From assembly GCA_947571775.1 (NCBI GenBank), contig CANOZK010000008.1:56857-120856 (forward strand): a DNA stretch of 64,000 bases. The letters run 5' to 3'. Shown here piece by piece: positions 35,440 through 44,825 of the stretch. Numbering within the stretch: the stretch's first letter is position 1; the number at the start of each line of letters is the position of its first letter. The notes under the pieces are model-generated. The model worked only from the letters and a program-made list of their open reading frames with translations, had not been told where the DNA came from and ran no database searches. The stretch is from an uncultured Lachnospiraceae bacterium. Its GTDB lineage: Bacteria > Bacillota > Clostridia > Lachnospirales > Lachnospiraceae. The translations under genes were made by a program, and so were the position numbers.

Positions 35440-36312
35440 TTATTTCGTTATAATCACACTCCCACATCGATCCAATATGGGAACGTAGGAAATACTATTT
35501 TTTGAACAATATTCCCGCACCGCACTTCTCACTCCATACCCCCAAGCATAAGTTCCAAAATCATGAATAAAAATATACCCGCCTGTCACAAGACGTGGAT
35601 AGAAATAAGAAAGACCTGCTAATGTTGGCTTATACAAATCCGCATCCAGACTGACCAGACAATATGTTTCATTCTCCAGCCCTTTCGCAGTATCCGGAAA
35701 ATACCCTTTTCTTATAATGCAAGATTCCGGATTTTGCATCTTGCCAAGCACATCCAAAACAGAAGCATCTGTAAACTTATGATTACTATCTAACCAAATA
35801 TCCCGTTCATCATCATCATTCTCGTTAAAACCTGAAAATGTATCAAAGAGATATAACTTGCGTTTTGGAAAATACCTATTAAAGTATTTTGAAAACTCCC
35901 CTTTGTAAACTCCTAATTCCGCCAGATTTCCATTTATTTTGTTTTCTTTGATTTCTTCTATACACCGCCGCAACATAGCTATTCTGGGTTCCTCCCATTG
36001 GATCTCTTTTGAATTAGGCTTATACAAAATAATCTGACTATCTTTTATACCCCCCCCCTCTAAAATTTTCTTCGTCAAATTTTTCAACTGGTTTTTCATA
36101 TCTTCCACATAATCGGCAATGGATAAAATAATATAGTCAAAATCATACTTCCAAATATTTTCTGGAGAATCCACATAATACCCGTGAAAAGTTTTTCCTT
36201 GCACTTCTTTATTGTTATCAATGAAACAAAGCGTTTGAAATTTCATATCATCTAAGGAATACAAAGCATCCAGTCCGCATCCAGACGCCCCAAAGATTAT
36301 AACCTTTTTCAT
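35440..36312 (-). CDS. TylF-type methyltransferase with N-terminal Rossmann domain and internal poly-G
   Basis: 290 residues from ATG 36312 (AGGA upstream; the ATG at 36324 lies too close to it). Residues 1-82 form a small sugar-nucleotide-like Rossmann domain (KKVIIFGASGCGLDAL, CFIDNNKEVQGK). From about 105 a TylF/macrocin O-methyltransferase domain: NLAELGVYKGEFSKYF, LYLFDTFSGFNEND, LVSLDADLYKPTLAGL, GGYIFIHDF, with the acidic metal ligands typical of the family. The G9 run lies exactly between the domains (residues 86-88). Likely O-methylates a sugar or the glyceryl group. Either frame slip removes the catalytic domain. Confidence 0.85.
   Translation of the reverse strand: MKKVIIFGASGCGLDALYSLDDMKFQTLCFIDNNKEVQGKTFHGYYVDSPENIWKYDFDYIILSIADYVEDMKNQLKNLTKKILEGGGIKDSQIILYKPNSKEIQWEEPRIAMLRRCIEEIKENKINGNLAELGVYKGEFSKYFNRYFPKRKLYLFDTFSGFNENDDDERDIWLDSNHKFTDASVLDVLGKMQNPESCIIRKGYFPDTAKGLENETYCLVSLDADLYKPTLAGLSYFYPRLVTGGYIFIHDFGTYAWGYGVRSAVREYCSKNSISYVPILDRCGSVIITK
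36050..36058 (-). repeat. poly-G(9) tract inside the TylF-type methyltransferase gene
   Basis: Frame GAG GGG GGG GGT ATA. With eight G the next codons are GTA TAA (stop). With ten G they are TAT AAA AGA TAG (stop). Nine is the in-frame state. Confidence 0.92.
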
Positions 36313-36361
36313 TTGTTTTCCCATCCTTTTTACTGTTTAAATCTACACAAAAATACCCTTA

Positions 36362-36910
36362 CTATGGTGAAAATGAAATTGAATCATACGAAAAATCTTT
36401 CCTTTTCTTTCTCCATTCTTCTCCATTTATACTCATGATCACTAAATCATAAGAAGCCTCTTTTTTCAAAATCGCGTTTTTTTGGATTTCATTGATATGA
36501 TTTCCGCAGTATTCATGTAATTTTATAACTCCTGTATTAAAACTCAGACATTCACAAAAAATTTCCTGAAAGCTCATTTCTTCAAATACATAATCATACA
36601 AACTACATTCAATAGAAATTGCAGCGGCAAAAGAACGTAAACTTTTTTCGCCTACATAATATCCCCACTCACAAGTTTTCGCATCATAATCTATATCTGT
36701 TAAACAGACTACGCCAGCCGGAATATCATTTATTTCAATAACCCAATATTTTTTACTGGCATCTTCCTGGATTCGTTCATACCACTTTCTTTGCGTAGCA
36801 ATTGTAGCCTCAAAATCTGTTTTCATATATTTGGTAATATCCGGGTCTGTTCTCCATTTCAAAATCAACTCTAAATCTTCTTGTAACATATTTCTCACAG
36901 ATATTCCCAT
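36362..36910 (-). CDS. pseH: UDP-4-amino-sugar N-acetyltransferase (PseH type)
   Basis: GNAT enzyme acetylating N4 of UDP-4-amino-4,6-dideoxy-N-acetyl-beta-L-altrosamine. 182 residues: ELILKWRTDPDITKYMKT at the N-terminus is the PseH signature; GVVCLTDIDYDAKTCEWGYYVGE and FNTGVIKLHEYCG follow the GNAT core. The acetyl-CoA loop is degenerate, as is usual in PseH. GGAGAG precedes the ATG. Acceptance of another acyl donor, such as glyceryl-ACP, cannot be excluded. Confidence 0.85.
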   Translation of the reverse strand: MGISVRNMLQEDLELILKWRTDPDITKYMKTDFEATIATQRKWYERIQEDASKKYWVIEINDIPAGVVCLTDIDYDAKTCEWGYYVGEKSLRSFAAAISIECSLYDYVFEEMSFQEIFCECLSFNTGVIKLHEYCGNHINEIQKNAILKKEASYDLVIMSINGEEWRKKRKDFSYDSISFSP

Positions 36911-36924
36911 GCAATCTCTCCTCT

Positions 36925-37830
36925 TTATTGTAAAATAAAATATCCAGTCATGCTTCTTCCTAATCCGGCCTCTCCCAATTTTCTATAAATATCCACTAAT
37001 CCTTCAATTCCCATAACATCACGCATCAATTCTTCAATCTCTAAGCCTGCTTCATAACAACTCTTTCCCACGTTTTTCTTTTGAACATAATTTGTATTTT
37101 CATTAAATAAATGAAAATCAATGGGATAACTTCCCATTAAAACCTCCATTTTCCAGCCATATTCTGTCATCAAATTATTTAATCCATCTTTATTAAAATA
37201 GGATAGATGTTCCGGAGGATATGCAGCAGTAACCCAAAATGGAGTTTCTATGTATCCCTCTTCATATAATTTTTTCTGGGTAGCAGAAAAATCATTTGGC
37301 ACCGATATTACTAGACTTGTTCCAGGTACTGATATCTCCGTAATTATTTTTATCAACCTTTCAGGATCTACAACATGTTCCAATACGTGATCCATCAAAA
37401 TAGTTCCTTTATAACACCTCTTTTCCATTTGGCTCAACACTTCAAGGGCATCTCCCAATACCACTTTATCCGCCACATCTGAATTATGCTGTTGACATCC
37501 TTCCAAACTAAATTCTATCCCTGATACCTCATATCCTGCTTCCATAAAAAATTTTAATGCAAATCCTTCTCCACATCCAACATCTAAGAATTTTTTTCTT
37601 TCCTCAGAAACCGGCAACAAATTTTCCAAAACATACCGTTTTTCTTTCAATCTATAATTTTTTTCCTCCAATTCCCTTTCGGAATATTGTTTTCGGTAAA
37701 GAGACATTTCCTTTTGATAATAAGAATCCTGATATAAGGAATCAATATCCGCTTTCACATAATTACCTTTTAATTCATAATATCCATATCTATTTTTTTC
37801 CACATCTTTATACAAATCCTTTTGCGACAT
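36925..37830 (-). CDS. class I SAM-dependent methyltransferase
   Basis: 301 residues. SAM-binding FLDVGCGEGFALKFFMEAGY (about 83-102), DHVLEHVVDPERLI and SVPNDFSATQ typical of sugar or lipid-linked substrate methyltransferases (Methyltransf_11/23 type). It lies between pseI and pseH, so it probably methylates a nonulosonic acid or its glyceryl substituent; Campylobacter carries di-O-methylglyceryl pseudaminic acid, a parallel from established knowledge. Substrate unproven. Confidence 0.8.
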   Translation of the reverse strand: MSQKDLYKDVEKNRYGYYELKGNYVKADIDSLYQDSYYQKEMSLYRKQYSERELEEKNYRLKEKRYVLENLLPVSEERKKFLDVGCGEGFALKFFMEAGYEVSGIEFSLEGCQQHNSDVADKVVLGDALEVLSQMEKRCYKGTILMDHVLEHVVDPERLIKIITEISVPGTSLVISVPNDFSATQKKLYEEGYIETPFWVTAAYPPEHLSYFNKDGLNNLMTEYGWKMEVLMGSYPIDFHLFNENTNYVQKKNVGKSCYEAGLEIEELMRDVMGIEGLVDIYRKLGEAGLGRSMTGYFILQ

Positions 37831-37852
37831 ATTCCAACCCTTCTTTCCCAGA

Positions 37853-38920
37853 TTAATCTACTAACTCCCATGTTAACGGAGTGCCTCTTTTGATATCTAT
37901 TTTGGCTCTTTTTCCCAAGATTTCTTCATAATACATGGTATGCATGCCAAAGCCAGGACGTATAGATCTAACATTTTTTTCCGTAAATACCTCCCCCTGC
38001 TTTATATCCAAAACCACAAACAGAGAGCGGGAATGTTCACGGCTCTTAATTTGTTTAGGCGTTAAATGATATGTCACTCTTCCCATAGCTTTTTCCACAA
38101 TCCGAATCTCTTCTACCATTTTTTGAAACTCGTCCGGTTCCATGGAAAACACCCCGTCTGGACCGCCGTCTTCTCTGGAAAGCGTAAGATGTTTTTCAAC
38201 TACTTTTACTCCCATAGCCACAGCAGCCACGGCAACTGCACTGCCTAACGTGTGATCTGACAAACCAACCAGACAATCAAAAGTTTCTTTCATATTAACA
38301 ATCGTTTTCAGATTAATATCCTCATAAGGTGTTGGATATGAGGATGAGCATTTTAGTAAGATTACCTGTTCATTTCCCTCTTCTTTACAAGTGGCAATCG
38401 CTCTCTCTATATCTTCCATCCATGCAATTCCAGTTGAAATAATCACGGGTTTTCCCAACCTGGCAATCTTTTTTATCAAAGGAATATCTGTAATTTCAAA
38501 AGAAGCCACTTTGTATGCTGGAACATCTATTTTTTCCAAAAAATCCACAGAAGTTAAGTCAAACGGTGACGAAAAACATATAAGCCCTAATTCTTCAGCT
38601 ACCTTTTTTAGCTTTGGCTGCCATTCCCATGGGGTATAAGCTTCCTGATATAATTTATACAGTGTTGTTCCGTCCCATATAGTCCCTTGATTAATTCTGA
38701 AATATGAATTATCACAATCAATCGTAATAGATTCTGGTGTATACGTTTGAAGTTTAACCGCATCAGCTCCAGATTCTTTCGCTTTCCTTATTATTTTTAC
38801 AGCGCGATCATAATTTTGTAGATGATTAGCAGATATTTCTGCTATGATAAATACAGGATATTCTCCACCAATCTTTCTACCATTCATTTCTATTGTCTTT
38901 CTCATTACACTTTCATCCAT
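37853..38920 (-). CDS. pseI: pseudaminic acid synthase
   Basis: Condenses 2,4-diacetamido-2,4,6-trideoxy-L-altrose with PEP to give pseudaminic acid. 355 residues: NeuB-type TIM barrel (FIIAEISANHLQNYDRAVKI, ADAVKLQTYTPESITID, GTIWDGTTLYKLYQEAYTPWEW, which is the PseI rather than NeuB form) and a C-terminal SAF antifreeze-like domain (SREHSRSLFVVLDIKQGE to LGKRAKIDIKRGTPL). A second start at 38905 is possible; neither has a strong ribosome site. Confidence 0.92.
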   Translation of the reverse strand: MDESVMRKTIEMNGRKIGGEYPVFIIAEISANHLQNYDRAVKIIRKAKESGADAVKLQTYTPESITIDCDNSYFRINQGTIWDGTTLYKLYQEAYTPWEWQPKLKKVAEELGLICFSSPFDLTSVDFLEKIDVPAYKVASFEITDIPLIKKIARLGKPVIISTGIAWMEDIERAIATCKEEGNEQVILLKCSSSYPTPYEDINLKTIVNMKETFDCLVGLSDHTLGSAVAVAAVAMGVKVVEKHLTLSREDGGPDGVFSMEPDEFQKMVEEIRIVEKAMGRVTYHLTPKQIKSREHSRSLFVVLDIKQGEVFTEKNVRSIRPGFGMHTMYYEEILGKRAKIDIKRGTPLTWELVD

Positions 38921-39142
38921 TCACTATTTGATATTTTGTATAACCATTCCTTAATCATTCATTTTTTATAGATTTCTGATACACAAGACAACACTAATCC
39001 GAACTTTGCGTTATGAACATATATAACTTTCTAAATATTATCTGTGCAATTGTACAAATAAAAAAGTTATTATATTCTTTGTTTGTTCAATTCACCTATT
39101 TTTAATATTTTTTGTTTTATTTTTACGTTTCTTCACACTCCA

Positions 39143-39832
39143 TTATTTACTTTCTCCAATCCGGTATTTCATTTCTGCTATTTCCCAATCCTCCAAATTA
39201 TCAATATCTTGTACTTCTAACCCGTCCATTATCATGGGAATCACATTTTTTCCCATGAGTACTCCCGATTCCAAAAAAGAAGAAATATTAAATACATAGA
39301 ATTGACCACTATCATGATAAATAGGTTCTAAATCCTGCGATCGTATATTCAAATTCTCTGGAAATTGCATTTTCGCCATTCCATCACGAATAATAATCGC
39401 ACGTTGTGGAGGAAAAGAATATGCTACAACCGGAATGACCGTATCCGCTTTCTTCTTTTCTATTATAGATAAAGCACGCTTCAATTTACTTGCCGTTATA
39501 AAGGGGGCTGTTGGGTAAATACAACATCCATAATCAAAATTTTTACCCATTTGATTATATCTCATTAGCACTTCTTTTAATACGTCGGATGTAACCGCAT
39601 AATCATCAGAATTCTCTGGAGAGCGAAAAAACGGCACCTTTGCCCCTGCTTTTCTAGAAATATCCGCTATCTCCTCATCATCCGTTGATACCATTATTTC
39701 ATCAAATACAGCACTATTTATTGCCGCTTCTATTGAATAAAGAATAATTGGTTTTCCACAAAATTTTTTTATATTTTTTCTTGGAATTCGTTTACTTCCA
39801 CCTCTTGCAGTTATAATAGCAATTGTTTTCAT
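39143..39832 (-). CDS. pseF: CMP-pseudaminic acid cytidylyltransferase
   Basis: Activates pseudaminic acid with CTP. 229 residues from ATG 39832 (a GTG three codons earlier sits on the ribosome site). CTP-binding IITARGGSKRIPRKNIK, IMVSTDDEEIADISRKAGAKVPF and CIYPTAPF are intact, as is the metal-binding YHDSGQFYVF end. The stretch 38921-39142 before pseI is AT-rich with no gene. Confidence 0.92.
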   Translation of the reverse strand: MKTIAIITARGGSKRIPRKNIKKFCGKPIILYSIEAAINSAVFDEIMVSTDDEEIADISRKAGAKVPFFRSPENSDDYAVTSDVLKEVLMRYNQMGKNFDYGCCIYPTAPFITASKLKRALSIIEKKKADTVIPVVAYSFPPQRAIIIRDGMAKMQFPENLNIRSQDLEPIYHDSGQFYVFNISSFLESGVLMGKNVIPMIMDGLEVQDIDNLEDWEIAEMKYRIGESK

Positions 39833-40310
39833 TTTTTTCACACCCTTTTAGCATTATTCTTAAATAACTGAATGGTTAAATGTTTTCAATTCAGAATTAC
39901 CTATATCTGCCCATACTCTACAAGGACAAACTACAAGGTCTGGTACTACAAACCCTACCTTACATAGATATGTCCTGACGTAAATCGTTATGAAGCATTT
40001 GCACTATATGAAAAACGAACCTATCTCTGATCCGACTGATGATGGCACTGTATTTCCAAACAATATACCAACTGCTCTCAATAGATATACGTGAATAAAA
40101 CATGACTGCTTTCCACCTGCTGGGATTTATGGTATTCTTATAGGCAATACATCTCGGCTTATGCATTGGTTTCTGGATTTATCAATCTAGTTACAATATA
40201 TATCTACATATATTCACTTAAGATGGCATCTTTTTTATTTGAGATTTTCTAACTGTCCAATTAAATATAGTTCCTAATATTTTTTCCTTTTCAAAGCCAA
40301 AAGCAAATTA
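39833..40310. other. 478-base gap with no recognisable gene
   Basis: AT-rich spacer between the GT2 gene and pseF. Short frames on both strands show no family I know, although a hydrophobic reading on the plus strand with several stops (QTIYQLLSIDI, LLGFMVFL) could be an old membrane-protein or transposase remnant. I cannot support a call. Confidence 0.4.
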
Positions 40311-41396
40311 TCATATGTTATCTAAAAATTTTTTCACTCTTCTTTTCAAAACCAAATAATTATAGTAAACGACTGCATACTGTTTTGGGAATTTTGATAC
40401 TATTCTATTCTTTCGTTTTATCTTAGACGATATTATTTCTTGATAATATTTATTACTTTCCCATTTTGGAAATAGAGACTTTAAGTCATCTATAAACAAA
40501 ACCATTTCTTCAACAAATAATTTATCAAACCATCCGAAAAATGCAAAATAGGTTCCAAAAGCATACCTAGATGCAAACATATATTCCCACGCTTGATAAT
40601 ATTTTTCAAATAGATCTCTTTTCTGCGCTTCATACAATAAATCTTTTTCTATTTTCACTCTATCAAATTGAAACATTTCATTTCTACTATGTGTAGTAGA
40701 ATTTAAATTTTGCCTATAATAATACATAACACATGGAATAAACGAAACCTTCCTAATATAACACTTAATTAAACTTCCCCAATAATTATCTTCATATTTT
40801 AAGTGTTCTGGAAAATACACCTCGTTTTCAGTTATAATGTCCTTTTTCCATAACCCGCAGACACATCCGCCTATCTGATAACACATCAAATCCATACGCC
40901 CATAATCGTCTAATTGTAACGAATCCAGTGCAATAAGTTTTTTATGCCACTGAATTAAAGGTTTATCGCTACTCCCTCCCTCCTCGTTTTTTGAAACAAT
41001 CAACATTTCCTCATCTTCTGGAACAGACATATACTGAATAAATGTTACATCCGCATTCGTTCTCACTGCCTTTTTATACAGCAAACTATACATATCTGGA
41101 TTTACAAAATCATCACTATCTACAAATCCGATATACTTTCCTTGTGCAACTCTAATACCTGCATTTCTTGCTCCTCCCTGACATAAATTTTCCCTTAAAT
41201 TAACAATTTTAATCTTGTCTAACGCCTTTTCTGCATTTTTTTGCAAAATTTCCAACGAATGATCTGTAGATGCATCATTTACAAAAATCAATTCCATATC
41301 CTTCATCGTCTGATTTAAAAGACTATCTATACAAGACTGCAGAAACTTTTCTGTATTATATACTGGAATTATAACGCTTATCTCAACTTTTTTCAT
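40311..41396 (-). CDS. GT2 family glycosyltransferase
   Basis: 361 residues. GT-A fold: ISVIIPVYNTEKFLQSCIDSL, LIFVNDASTDHSLEIL, GGARNAGIRVAQGKYIGFVDSDD (DxD at about 92-94). The C-terminal half (residues 200-340) is the CpsJ/EpsJ type without membrane helices. Sugar donor unknown. It is the only intact transferase between the Pse genes and the decayed block. Confidence 0.9.
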   Translation of the reverse strand: MKKVEISVIIPVYNTEKFLQSCIDSLLNQTMKDMELIFVNDASTDHSLEILQKNAEKALDKIKIVNLRENLCQGGARNAGIRVAQGKYIGFVDSDDFVNPDMYSLLYKKAVRTNADVTFIQYMSVPEDEEMLIVSKNEEGGSSDKPLIQWHKKLIALDSLQLDDYGRMDLMCYQIGGCVCGLWKKDIITENEVYFPEHLKYEDNYWGSLIKCYIRKVSFIPCVMYYYRQNLNSTTHSRNEMFQFDRVKIEKDLLYEAQKRDLFEKYYQAWEYMFASRYAFGTYFAFFGWFDKLFVEEMVLFIDDLKSLFPKWESNKYYQEIISSKIKRKNRIVSKFPKQYAVVYYNYLVLKRRVKKFLDNI

Positions 41397-41565
41397 ATAT
41401 CATAGTACCCTCTCCATAACGCAACCATCGATTTTAACAAACTATAATTCTAAATTGGATAGGACAGTAACACAGCGTTTGTCACCTCAATTTGCTAAAA
41501 TACCAAAAACTATTATATTTCGTATCAAGTAAGGCATTTTTGACTTACCACAAAGTCTCCTTAAT

Positions 41566-42462
41566 CTATTTAACCATTTTTAAAATACTTTCTTCAAAAT
41601 CAGATTTACACTCAAACCCAGTATCTCTATATAAAGCTTCCAAATCAATCATGGAATAATCAATATTTTGCACATCTTATATTCACCAAATATTAATTCA
41701 ATATCAGGATTGATTACATCTCTAACTTCCATCATCCACTGCCTAAAAGTCTTTAATTTTCTATGTTCTATATAATACCCTCTGCAATTTGCGCCTTTAT
41801 CTCCAATCACAATAAATGCATCCACTATGTTTTAATATAAATAATATCATACATATTCTTTCTTTCCACAAGTTTAGGCGCCACACCCTTATTTAAACAA
41901 TCTATCACCACATTCATTAACTGTTTTGAATAATTATTTCCTCCATAAGACATAGGAATAAAAGCAACATTATAATCAATGCCTAGGTCATATGCCAATA
42001 TACGGCATATGAGGTCGGCTGCTGTTTTTCCTGTGGAATATATGCAAGTATATCTTGGTTCAAAACTTTCTGTTGCCAAAAAATTTCTAATTTCGTATTC
42101 ATTAATAGGTGCCTGCATGTACAAATTTATTACATTCTATTTCTTTAGCTGCAACAAGAGTATCCCCAGTATACGCTGCATTCTGCATCTGTAATGAATA
42201 ATCTCGAATAGACGATGTAAATCCTCCTGTTCATGCAAAATGGTAAAATACGTCTATTTCTCTAATCCTTAATTAGTTGAGGCAATTTACCATATATTGA
42301 AAAATCTGCAATCACTGGAATAAAATTTTGATATTCAATAAATTTATTGAATTTTGATATATCTATATCCGCACCATAAACTATCATCTCTTTATGAAAC
42401 AATTCCTTTACCAGTGATTCATCTATAAACCCACCCGCGCCAGTAACAATAACTTTCCTCAT
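41566..42462 (-). pseudogene. decayed NAD-dependent sugar epimerase/dehydratase gene
   Basis: N-terminal frame 42462-42262 has the nucleotide loop VIVTGAGGFIDESLVKELF; a later frame 42124-41825 has STGKTAADLICRILAYDLGI with the SxnxxK-type active region; the last part reads VDAFIVIGDKGANCRGYYIEH, shifts, and ends IDLEALYRDTGFECKSDFEE and a stop at 41566. At least two shifts and a stop separate the parts. Overlaps the stop of the 2,3-dehydratase remnant (ATGA), so both were one operon. Confidence 0.8.
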
Positions 42463-42660
42463 TCATAATTTTGTTCATCTGAAAAGTATTCTAAGTAAGC
42501 AGGCGCTTTTCCTCCATGTGTCTGCATAAAATTACTTTTTGTCGCCTGAATCGTTGGTGAAATCTGAATTCTATTGACATTACCTGGTTCAATTTTGGCC
42601 TGCATCAAAAAAATACATATCCCATCAGTCACCTTACTACAATAATTTCTCTGCCCATTT
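42459..42660 (-). pseudogene. C-terminal remnant of an NDP-hexose 2,3-dehydratase gene
   Basis: The minus strand reads continuously to a TGA at 42459: LMQAKIEPGNVNRIQISPT, then QATKSNFMQTHGGKAPAYLE and YFSDEQNYE. This is the hallmark end of NDP-hexose 2,3-dehydratases, which make 3-deoxy- and 2-deoxysugars. The rest of the gene is gone: upstream of about 42660 I find glycosyltransferase remnants instead. Confidence 0.75.
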
Positions 42661-42769
42661 TTAAGCTTTCCTTAAATATATGTTTTCTGTATATGTTCCG
42701 ATGTTTTGTCATCCAGAACATACAACTTAAAAATATATAATAAAACGCCGCCTTCTATATTCTTTTCTA

Positions 42770-43525
42770 TAATTTTCTGAACAACTCAATATGGAAAGTT
42801 TTTCATAATAATAGGCCGCCGCTTTTATTCTATCCTCAACCTTTTTAGGCGTAAAAGAAGCTGTTTGACTATTCTGATCACCAATACGAAAATACAATAA
42901 TTCCTCTGTTGACCCATAAGATTCTATGTAATTTACAACCCAATAATTATATAGAACACCACATATTCAAACATTTTCCGGAAATAAAACTTGATTATCA
43001 ATCAATATGTCTCTTCGATATAAATTGCCAAATACATATCCAAAATTTCTGCAAAGAGACGTTTTTCATTCTTCGTTCATATCTGTTCTATAATCAATAT
43101 TTGGTCTAAAATATTTTCTGCCATCATTTCCTAAAATTCCTTTTCTAAAATCCCACATGAGACACAATCAGTAGTCCCATTTTGCGTCAAATGATACATT
43201 TTTCCTAACATAGAAAAATCTGGATAATCGTCCTGATCTATAAAAAGAATATATTTACCAGACGCCTTGCTGACGCCAATATTCCTTGCACGTCCGGCTC
43301 TTCCATTATTATTACACTTAATTAATTTAAAAATACTTTTTCTCTCAAAATTGTTTTTTTATTCTCGACTAACTGAACGCTCTCATCCGTAGATATATCA
43401 TCTACAATGATGATCTCATATACACCGACAAAAGTTTGCTCAGCTAATCTTTCCAAACATGTCATAACTTTTTCCCCTCCATTATAGAGAGGAATAATTA
43501 CACTAATTAGTATTCTTTTATTCAT
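42770..43525 (-). pseudogene. decayed GT2 glycosyltransferase gene
   Basis: Starts with an intact first 67 codons (ISVIIPLYNGGEKVMTCLERL, IIIVDDISTDESVQLVE) and a stop at 43322. In another frame the chain goes on: GRAGRARNIGVSKASGKYIL and FIDQDDYPDFSMLGKMYHLT, then further stops and shifts (VSCGIWDFRKGI, LYRRDILIDNQVLFPENV). All GT2 landmarks can be found but not in one frame. Confidence 0.8.
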
Positions 43526-43605
43526 TATGAGTTCGCCAGGTTTTTATTATTAATACATATTTTTAGCAAAGTAGAGAAATAAAGCAATTTTTGAATTTAG
43601 CAATC

Positions 43606-44805
43606 CTAGATTTTTTTATAATTCGCGGTTACTTTATTCACTGCATGGACAACATCCTCTACATCCTGATCTGTCATTTTCGGATACAATGGAATACTCA
43701 TAATGCTCTTATATATTTCTTCTGCCTGAGGACATAATCCCTTTTTATATCCTAAATGTCTATAATATGGAAACCAATAAACAGGAATATAATGAACTTG
43801 ACACTGTACATTTTCCGCACTCATCGCATCGTAGAATTCCCTTCGCGTACAAACCAGCTTGTCCAAATCAAGACGAATAATATACAAATGACGACAAGTA
43901 TCTGACTCTGGAATTTCCTGTTGAACTATAATCTCTGGCAACGCTGCAAATGCCTCATCATATGTTTTTACAATCTCTTTTCGCCGCTTTGCAAATTTCT
44001 GCAGTTTTTTCATCTGACTTACAATTAACGCTGCCTGAAAATCTGTGATACGATAATTATATCCCAAAGTAATCTCTTCATAACACCATGATCCCTCGTG
44101 AAAATCATCTTCCATCATATTTTTATCACGGGTAATGCCATGAGTACGAGCCAATGCTAATTTCGTATATAATTCCTGACTATTTGTAAGCACTGCCCCA
44201 CCTTCACCGCCAGTAATCGTTTTTACCGGATGGAAACTAAAACATGTCATATCTGCAAGCGATCCAACTTGTTTCCCATCATATTTTGTGCCAATTGCGT
44301 GAGCGGCATCCTCAATAAATATCAATCCATATTCATCGCAAATTTCACGTATCTCCCTGTTCTGCACCGACTGCCCTGTAAAATCCACTGCTATAACCGC
44401 TTTCGTTTTCTTAGTAATATGCGCACGAATACTGTTCGGATCAATGTTATAAGTTTTTGGGTTAATATCAGCAAACACAGGACGCGCCCCACAATACAAA
44501 ACACAATTTGCACTGGCTGCAAAAGTAATAGATGTTGTAATCACTTCATCACCGGCCCCTATGCCGGCCGCTATGCAAGCACAATGCAGTGCAGCCGTTC
44601 CGTTCGATACGGCAACTGCATATTCAGCCCCAGTATACATTTTCAGAGTGTATTCCATCTCCTCTATCTTTGGTCCACATGTAAGATAATCACTGCGCAA
44701 TGTATCACATACCGCCTCAATATCGTCCTCTTCTATCCATTGATGACCATAGAATATTTTTTCGCGTCGAACTGACGTCCCTCCATCAATTGCCAATTTC
44801 TCCAT
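43606..44805 (-). CDS. pseC: UDP-4-keto-sugar aminotransferase (PseC)
   Basis: PLP enzyme that aminates the 4-keto sugar made by PseB. 399 residues from ATG 44805 (GGGAG upstream; a TTG at 44829 is the only earlier start). DegT/DnrJ/EryC1 fold: VSNGTAALHCACIAAGIGAGDEV, VDFTGQSV, FIEDAAHAIGTKYDG, and the PLP lysine in SFHPVKTITGGEGG (about residue 192). Lies 20 bases downstream of pseB. Confidence 0.93.
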   Translation of the reverse strand: MEKLAIDGGTSVRREKIFYGHQWIEEDDIEAVCDTLRSDYLTCGPKIEEMEYTLKMYTGAEYAVAVSNGTAALHCACIAAGIGAGDEVITTSITFAASANCVLYCGARPVFADINPKTYNIDPNSIRAHITKKTKAVIAVDFTGQSVQNREIREICDEYGLIFIEDAAHAIGTKYDGKQVGSLADMTCFSFHPVKTITGGEGGAVLTNSQELYTKLALARTHGITRDKNMMEDDFHEGSWCYEEITLGYNYRITDFQAALIVSQMKKLQKFAKRRKEIVKTYDEAFAALPEIIVQQEIPESDTCRHLYIIRLDLDKLVCTRREFYDAMSAENVQCQVHYIPVYWFPYYRHLGYKKGLCPQAEEIYKSIMSIPLYPKMTDQDVEDVVHAVNKVTANYKKI

Positions 44806-44825
44806 TCCCACATCTCCCGTAATGT

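Noticed and set aside
39960..40166. 68-codon minus-strand frame in the gap before pseF
   Set aside because: No ribosome site, no known family and odd composition; left as part of the unexplained gap.
41396..41565. Possible small gene between the GT2 gene and the epimerase remnant
   Set aside because: Only AT-rich spacer with stops in all frames.
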